Shown: positions 11,386 through 15,431 of the stretch, in pieces | Layout: each line of letters opens with the position of its first letter | Position numbering within the stretch: position 1 is the stretch's first letter | Assembly: GCA_910588325.1 (NCBI GenBank) | Contig: CAJUPP010000078.1 | Coordinates: 1-15,431, forward strand | Direction: 5' to 3' | From: an uncultured Hungatella sp. | GTDB lineage: Bacteria > Bacillota > Clostridia > Lachnospirales > Lachnospiraceae | DNA length: 15,431 bases | Program-made: the position numbers and the translations under genes | Notes under the pieces: generated by a model | Told to the model about the DNA's origin: nothing | The model's input: only the letters and a program-made list of their open reading frames with translations | Databases searched by the model: none

Positions 11386-12789
11386 ATGATGAACAATGGG
11401 TTACAGGCTAAACTGATCAGTTACAATTTAAACGGCATGGAAATCTGTGCCAGCGCCGCCAGAATCTCAACCACCAAAGGCAATGCTCTTGAAATTTTTG
11501 AAAAGGCCAAGGAACATCCAAAGAATCAGGAACTGATTCAGAAGATTTTTTCCTCCGGCCATAAATCTGTCATCGAACATGCTGTTTTTACAATTGCTTT
11601 GAAAGATGTCTCTGCCTTTGTAGAACAGTTTTTTATTGAATGCCGTTTGGCATCTTTCACGGTAAAATCCCGCCGTTATGTGGATTTCAGCCATCTGGGA
11701 TACTATATTCCGGAGGATTTGAAAGAAGAGGAGCGGAAGCAGTATTGTCAATATATGGATATGCTTTTTTTTGCATACCAGACCCTTTTAGATGGCGGAA
11801 TTCCAAAAGAAGACGCCAGATTTCTTCTGCCCTATTCTTTCCACAGCAATTTCTACTGTACTTTAAATGCCCGTGAATTAATTCAGATTCTATCCGCCAT
11901 CCGTTATGGACGCGGACAGGGAATTCCTGAACTGCAGGATTTGGCTGATCAGATTATCCGTCAGGCAAAAGAAGTTTTGCCTGGTGTTTTTTCTAATCTG
12001 GGATATGACAGCACAAATGAGAACTCCCCCAATGATTCCAAAACAGCAAATCATATGGTTAAGGTACAGGACTATGCGACCTTTGTCACACCCCAGGAGG
12101 CCGGAAGCATCCGTTTGTTAAACGCTCCCTCTGCGCCTCTGGACATATTGAATACTGCATATTCCGTGAATCACCCTGATTCCGATTGCATTCCTGACAT
12201 TGGCACTCTGTTTACATCCCCACGTCCAAGGGAATTGGAACAACTGGCCTATTCATTTTTGATTTCCGATGTAACTCTGTCCGGCATCACTCATATCGTA
12301 CGGCATCGGATGCAGTCCATTATCATTCCTTCCATTTGGAATATCAACCACAGCAGGTTCATCCTTCCTGACACAATCCGTTCAGATGCCCGTATGGCGG
12401 AAATCTATCAGCAGGTTCTTAACCAGGCCAATGCTATGACAAAACAGATGAGTCAAAATCCGGTATTGCAGAAATACAGCTATTATTATGCATTAAGCGG
12501 CAATGTCATGGATATCATGACTACCATCAATGCAAGAGAATTAAAACATTTCATCCAGTTAAGAACCTGCCGCCGTGCACAGTGGGAAATCCGGAAGATT
12601 TCTATAGAAATATTGCAGTGTCTGAGAAATTCCTGCCCTGAGCTTTTTTGTTTCTTCGGTCCCGGCTGCTATGTTAACGGCTTCTGTCCTGAGGGGAAGA
12701 TGACTTGTGGGAATATGAATCAGGTGGTTGAGGATTTCAAACCATCAAAAACTGCAGAGGTTTCACATTCCGCTGAAAAATATTGTTAG
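11386..12789 (+). CDS. thyX: FAD-dependent thymidylate synthase-like protein with two tandem ThyX repeats
   Basis: ThyX makes dTMP from dUMP using methylene-THF, FAD and NADPH. The usual protein is about 220-260 residues; this one is 467 and reads as two ThyX-like halves. The N-terminal half (about 8-205) keeps GHKSVIEH (58-65, the usual H-x-S/T-P-x-E-H flavin-site block) and ECRLASFTVKSRRY (85-98), where the canonical RHR has become ECR. Its late motif is degraded (NAREL kept, AQWE lost). The C-terminal half (about 230-425) lacks the xEH block. It keeps RHR (306-308) and NAREL (382-386), followed by LRTCRRAQWEIR with the dUMP/catalytic arginine region intact. Four cysteines (395, 428, 434, 441) close the second half. 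Start ATG 11386 or the adjacent ATG; AAGG lies 11 bases upstream. popT follows 17 bases downstream. Activity is likely but not certain. Confidence 0.85.
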   Translation: MMNNGLQAKLISYNLNGMEICASAARISTTKGNALEIFEKAKEHPKNQELIQKIFSSGHKSVIEHAVFTIALKDVSAFVEQFFIECRLASFTVKSRRYVDFSHLGYYIPEDLKEEERKQYCQYMDMLFFAYQTLLDGGIPKEDARFLLPYSFHSNFYCTLNARELIQILSAIRYGRGQGIPELQDLADQIIRQAKEVLPGVFSNLGYDSTNENSPNDSKTANHMVKVQDYATFVTPQEAGSIRLLNAPSAPLDILNTAYSVNHPDSDCIPDIGTLFTSPRPRELEQLAYSFLISDVTLSGITHIVRHRMQSIIIPSIWNINHSRFILPDTIRSDARMAEIYQQVLNQANAMTKQMSQNPVLQKYSYYYALSGNVMDIMTTINARELKHFIQLRTCRRAQWEIRKISIEILQCLRNSCPELFCFFGPGCYVNGFCPEGKMTCGNMNQVVEDFKPSKTAEVSHSAEKYC

Positions 12790-12806
12790 AAAAGAGGATT
12801 CTGTCT

Positions 12807-13682
12807 ATGACTTTTGTAATGGATATTATAAAAGGAGTTTTAATCGGCATTGCCAATATCATCCCTGGCGTCAGCGGCGGTACTATGGCCGTGTCTCTGG
12901 GTATTTACGATAAATTGATCGCCTCTATTTCCAATTTATTGAAAGACTGGAAAAACAGCTTAAAGGTGCTGTTTCCCATAGCGATCGGTCTGTGTATCGG
13001 CATCATAGGGTTTACTTATGCCATCGAATACCTTTTAAGCCACCATACCTTTGTCACCTGTATGGCCTTTGTCGGCCTGATATTAGGCGGCCTTCCAGTA
13101 TTGATTGATTCCCTGAAAAAAGAATTGCACCGCTCTTCCTTCGGTATCAGCGGTGTACTTGCCTTTTTGATACTGTTTTCCATTGCAGTATTTCTTCCTA
13201 TGCTGAATTCCAAGGAAGAGATTCTGCAAACCTTTTCCATCACTCCCGCAACCTTGATCGTTTTGTTTCTGGTAGGCATCATTGCCTCTGCCACCATGGT
13301 AGTTCCCGGTGTCAGCGGTTCCATGGTGATGATGATTTTGGGATATTATTATGGTATTATTGAAACCATTAAAAATTTTTTAGATGCTGTGAGAGCATTT
13401 GATATGGCAGGAATCTTCCATGGGGCTGCACTTTTATTTCCTTTTGGAATCGGGGTTTTACTGGGAATTTTTCTGATTGCAAAATTGATTACGTTTTTGT
13501 TCAACCGGTATGGTGTTCAGACCTACTGTGCAATTTTGGGGCTGATTGCCGCATCGCCATTCGCTATTTTTTATAACACCGGGGTCATTGCAAAGCTTTC
13601 TTCTCTGACCGTCTGGCAGGCGGTTCTGGGAGTTGTTCTGGCAGCTGCCTGCGGGACAGTAACGGCAAAACTGTCCAAGTAA
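12807..13682 (+). CDS. popT: DUF368 family undecaprenyl-phosphate translocase (PopT-like)
   Basis: DUF368 proteins (named PopT) were recently shown to return undecaprenyl phosphate, the cell-wall lipid carrier, across the cytoplasmic membrane. The 291-residue product is strongly hydrophobic with about 8-9 helices. It carries the two repeated glycine-rich loops of the family: ANIIPGVSGGTMAVSLGIYD near the N-terminus and MVVPGVSGSMVMMILGYYYG in the middle, a sign of an inverted-repeat fold with re-entrant loops. I chose ATG at 12807 (AGAGGA 8 bases upstream). The frame can be extended to a TTG at 12783, but that overlaps thyX. The 17-base gap from thyX suggests one operon. No terminator is seen before the convergent comF gene. 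Confidence 0.9.
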   Translation: MTFVMDIIKGVLIGIANIIPGVSGGTMAVSLGIYDKLIASISNLLKDWKNSLKVLFPIAIGLCIGIIGFTYAIEYLLSHHTFVTCMAFVGLILGGLPVLIDSLKKELHRSSFGISGVLAFLILFSIAVFLPMLNSKEEILQTFSITPATLIVLFLVGIIASATMVVPGVSGSMVMMILGYYYGIIETIKNFLDAVRAFDMAGIFHGAALLFPFGIGVLLGIFLIAKLITFLFNRYGVQTYCAILGLIAASPFAIFYNTGVIAKLSSLTVWQAVLGVVLAAACGTVTAKLSK

Positions 13683-13709
13683 ATTCCCATGCCTGCATGA
13701 GAGAAGATT

Positions 13710-14450
13710 TTATACTTTAGCCCCAATACAAATCGTTATCCCAAACACCCGGGCTGCCCCCATGCTTTTTAATACTCTTGTACAAGCTTCTAATGTACTC
13801 CCTGTGGTGTAAATATCATCTACCAAAATAACCGTATGGACATTTCCCGGCAACTGTCCGGGAGAAAAAGCCTGTTCCAGATTATGAAGGCGCTGTGAAG
13901 GATTCAGCTGCTTTTGAGGCACTGTCTTTTTGGTTCTTTTTAATGCATTGGGATAGTACGGGATTTCCAGATTGGCACTGATATGCTTTGCCAGAACTTC
14001 GGCCTGATTAAAGCCTCTGATTTTCTTTCTGCTGGGATGAACCGGAATGGGAATCAGGGCATCGGGACGGAGATTTTTTAATGCCTTTCCATATCGGAGG
14101 CAGATGGCCTGACTGTAAAAATCCAGATACTCTCTCCGATTCCGGTACTTGACAGCAGACATGGATCTGCTGGCGGTTTCATTGTAATTCAACAATGCAA
14201 AATTATGTTCAAATGTCCTGAAGTGCTTCGTACAATCGAAGCAATATTCCATCCGCTCACTCTCTACTTCTTTTCCGCATCTCCTGCACACAGGCTGTCG
14301 GATGGGAGACAGACTGCCCACACAGTCAGGGCAGATCAACTCTCCAAAAGGTGTCACGATCTCCCCGCACACCGGACAGCGGCGGGGAAATAACACATCC
14401 GCTGCAAAATCTGACGCTTTCCGCAAATATGATTTTATACTTTTCTGCAT
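13710..14450 (-). CDS. comF: ComF family protein (zinc-finger phosphoribosyltransferase-like)
   Basis: ComF proteins help bring transforming DNA into the cell or process it in competent bacteria, and many non-competent species also carry them. The 246-residue product starts with a double zinc ribbon of four CxxC pairs (25/28, 40/43, 55/58, 70/73). A phosphoribosyltransferase fold follows, with IPIPVHPSRKKIRGFNQAE (the ComF PVP/RGFNQ signature) and a PRPP-binding motif VDDIYTTGST (210-219). AAAGGG lies just before the ATG at unusually short spacing. It begins 38 bases after recD2 on the same strand, so the two are probably cotranscribed, a pairing that suits DNA processing. It converges on popT, with only 27 bases between the two stop codons. 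Confidence 0.93.
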   Translation of the reverse strand: MQKSIKSYLRKASDFAADVLFPRRCPVCGEIVTPFGELICPDCVGSLSPIRQPVCRRCGKEVESERMEYCFDCTKHFRTFEHNFALLNYNETASRSMSAVKYRNRREYLDFYSQAICLRYGKALKNLRPDALIPIPVHPSRKKIRGFNQAEVLAKHISANLEIPYYPNALKRTKKTVPQKQLNPSQRLHNLEQAFSPGQLPGNVHTVILVDDIYTTGSTLEACTRVLKSMGAARVFGITICIGAKV

Positions 14451-14488
14451 ATGCCCTTTCTTAAAAACTCGTTACATCTGTCTTCCAA

Positions 14489-15431
14489 CTACACCTGCTC
14501 TATTTCACAAATCCGTTCTTTAAGTCCCGAATACCGTTTCTGCTCCATCTGATTCGCCGCCATACTTAAAAAGGTCTCCGGCACACCTACCAGACAGACA
14601 CATGTTCTCGCCCTGGTGACAGCCGTATAAATCAGGTTACGGGTCATCAACATATGGGGGCCGCTATAAAGAGGGATAATCACCGCAGGATACTCGCTTC
14701 CCTGAGATTTGTGAATGGTAATGGCATAGGCCAGTTCTAGTTCCTCCAACTGTTTGAATGTATACTCCACCAGCTTCCCATCGTCAAATTCCACGGTCAG
14801 ATTCTCGGCAAACACATTTAATTCCTTTATGACTCCCATGTCGCCGTTAAAAATTCCCACACCAGAATCCAGAGGAACACCGTATTGGTTGCGCACCTCC
14901 CACTCCATCTGGTAATTGTTTTTAATCTGCATCACCTTATCGCCAAGACGGAAAATGATACCGCCATGTTCTTTCTCCGGCTTTTTCTCATCCGGCGGAT
15001 TTAAGAAGGACTGAAAAATAGTATTCAGCCGCTCCACTCCCAGGGCGCCTTTGCGCATAGGAGTCATAATCTGAATATCCAATGGACTGGCGCTGATATA
15101 TCCTGGCAGCTTTTCTGTCATCAACGTGATGGAAGCACTGATGATCGCATCCGGATTATCGCGGCGGATAAACAGGAAATCCCGGCTTCTTTTTCCAAGA
15201 TCTACCGGCTCTCCCTCATTAATCCTGTGGGCGTTGACAATGATGTCGCTCTCTGCAGCCTGACGGAAGATGTGGGTCAGCCTTACCACATTAAAACAGC
15301 CGGAAGTAATCATATCCTTCAGTACATTTCCGGGTCCCACGGAGGGGAGCTGGTTTACATCTCCAACTAAAATCAGACGTGTGCCTACATTTACCGCCTT
15401 TAAAAGGGACTGCATCAGCTGAATATCTACC
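14489..15431 (-). CDS. recD2: RecD2-type SF1 DNA helicase, C-terminal part (5' end beyond window)
   Basis: RecD2 is a 5'-3' superfamily 1B helicase that acts in DNA repair without RecBC. The visible 313 residues form the C-terminal part. They begin with VDIQLMQSLLKAV, then the motif III region LILVGDVNQLPSVGPGNVLK, motif IV LTHIFRQ, and a block IMTPMRKGALGVERLN. Then comes the UvrD-C-like region with motif V/VI sequences AITIHKSQGSEYPAVI and NLIYTAVTRART. DVNQLPSVGPG and the TIHKSQGSE spacing are characteristic of RecD2 rather than UvrD or PcrA. The Walker A motif and N-terminal extension lie to the right of base 15431. The frame is intact to its stop codon. comF follows 38 bases downstream. 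Confidence 0.95.
   Translation of the reverse strand, partial: VDIQLMQSLLKAVNVGTRLILVGDVNQLPSVGPGNVLKDMITSGCFNVVRLTHIFRQAAESDIIVNAHRINEGEPVDLGKRSRDFLFIRRDNPDAIISASITLMTEKLPGYISASPLDIQIMTPMRKGALGVERLNTIFQSFLNPPDEKKPEKEHGGIIFRLGDKVMQIKNNYQMEWEVRNQYGVPLDSGVGIFNGDMGVIKELNVFAENLTVEFDDGKLVEYTFKQLEELELAYAITIHKSQGSEYPAVIIPLYSGPHMLMTRNLIYTAVTRARTCVCLVGVPETFLSMAANQMEQKRYSGLKERICEIEQV

Noticed and set aside
13683..13709. Shared terminator between popT and comF
   Set aside because: Only a 5-base palindrome CATGC/GCATG with a 2-base loop is present and there is no T-run, so no terminator can be supported.
1..15431. CRISPR array, insertion sequence, prophage or defence system
   Set aside because: No regularly spaced repeats, transposase or integrase, phage structural genes, or nuclease/toxin pairs are visible. 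Apart from the two-copy 29-base repeat, the window reads as ordinary chromosome.

Overview
The window looks like the chromosome of a Clostridia-class Bacillota, most likely a Lachnospiraceae relative. The evidence is the rpmG-secE-nusG-rplK order, strong AGGAGG-type ribosome binding sites, TTGACA/TATAAT-type promoters, a four-cysteine L33, an NhaC-type antiporter, a CwlO-like NlpC/P60 hydrolase and a ThyX-type thymidylate synthase. The assignment is inferred from family resemblance only; genus cannot be told. No phage, plasmid, transposase or CRISPR array was seen.

Layout. Positions 1-1078 (minus strand) hold the start of rplK (cut by the window edge), nusG, secE and a 49-residue rpmG with a GTG start, behind a good promoter at 1190-1218. 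Positions 1339-2850 hold an NhaC-family antiporter with its own promoter. Positions 2981-4108 encode a lipoprotein of unknown function. A hairpin-rich non-coding stretch (about 4137-4278) and a strong terminator (4321-4362) separate it from a 71-residue DUF378 membrane protein and an acyltransferase-3 membrane protein. Positions 5827-10224 carry an envelope block on the minus strand: a CwlO-like peptidoglycan hydrolase with its own promoter and possible WalR-type sites, a MATE transporter, and a D-Ala-D-Ala carboxypeptidase-like protein 22 bases after it. folA (10377-10871) faces away from a tRNA-Gly(CCC) gene (11039-11109). Then, on the plus strand, comes a promoter, a structured leader of about 165 bases, a 467-residue ThyX-like protein that reads as two tandem ThyX repeats, and a DUF368 (PopT) undecaprenyl-phosphate translocase. 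The right end holds recD2 (5' end beyond the window) and comF on the minus strand, converging on popT.

How the genes fit together. The left end is core transcription, translation and secretion. The middle is mostly cell envelope: peptidoglycan hydrolysis and trimming, export, acylation and ion exchange. The folA/thyX neighbourhood is folate and dTMP metabolism, and popT links back to cell-wall lipid-carrier recycling.

Most worth a second look: (1) the tandem ThyX protein, whose two halves each keep a different part of the active-site motifs; (2) the thyX leader, flanked by a 12-base direct repeat, containing two mutually exclusive helices and sharing 28 of 29 bases with a second copy that overlaps the stop codon of the NlpC/P60 gene; (3) three GTAA half-sites at exact 11-base spacing upstream of the NlpC/P60 promoter, plus a 17-base palindrome over its -35; (4) the hairpin-rich segment upstream of the lipoprotein; (5) KIG in place of KTG in the carboxypeptidase.
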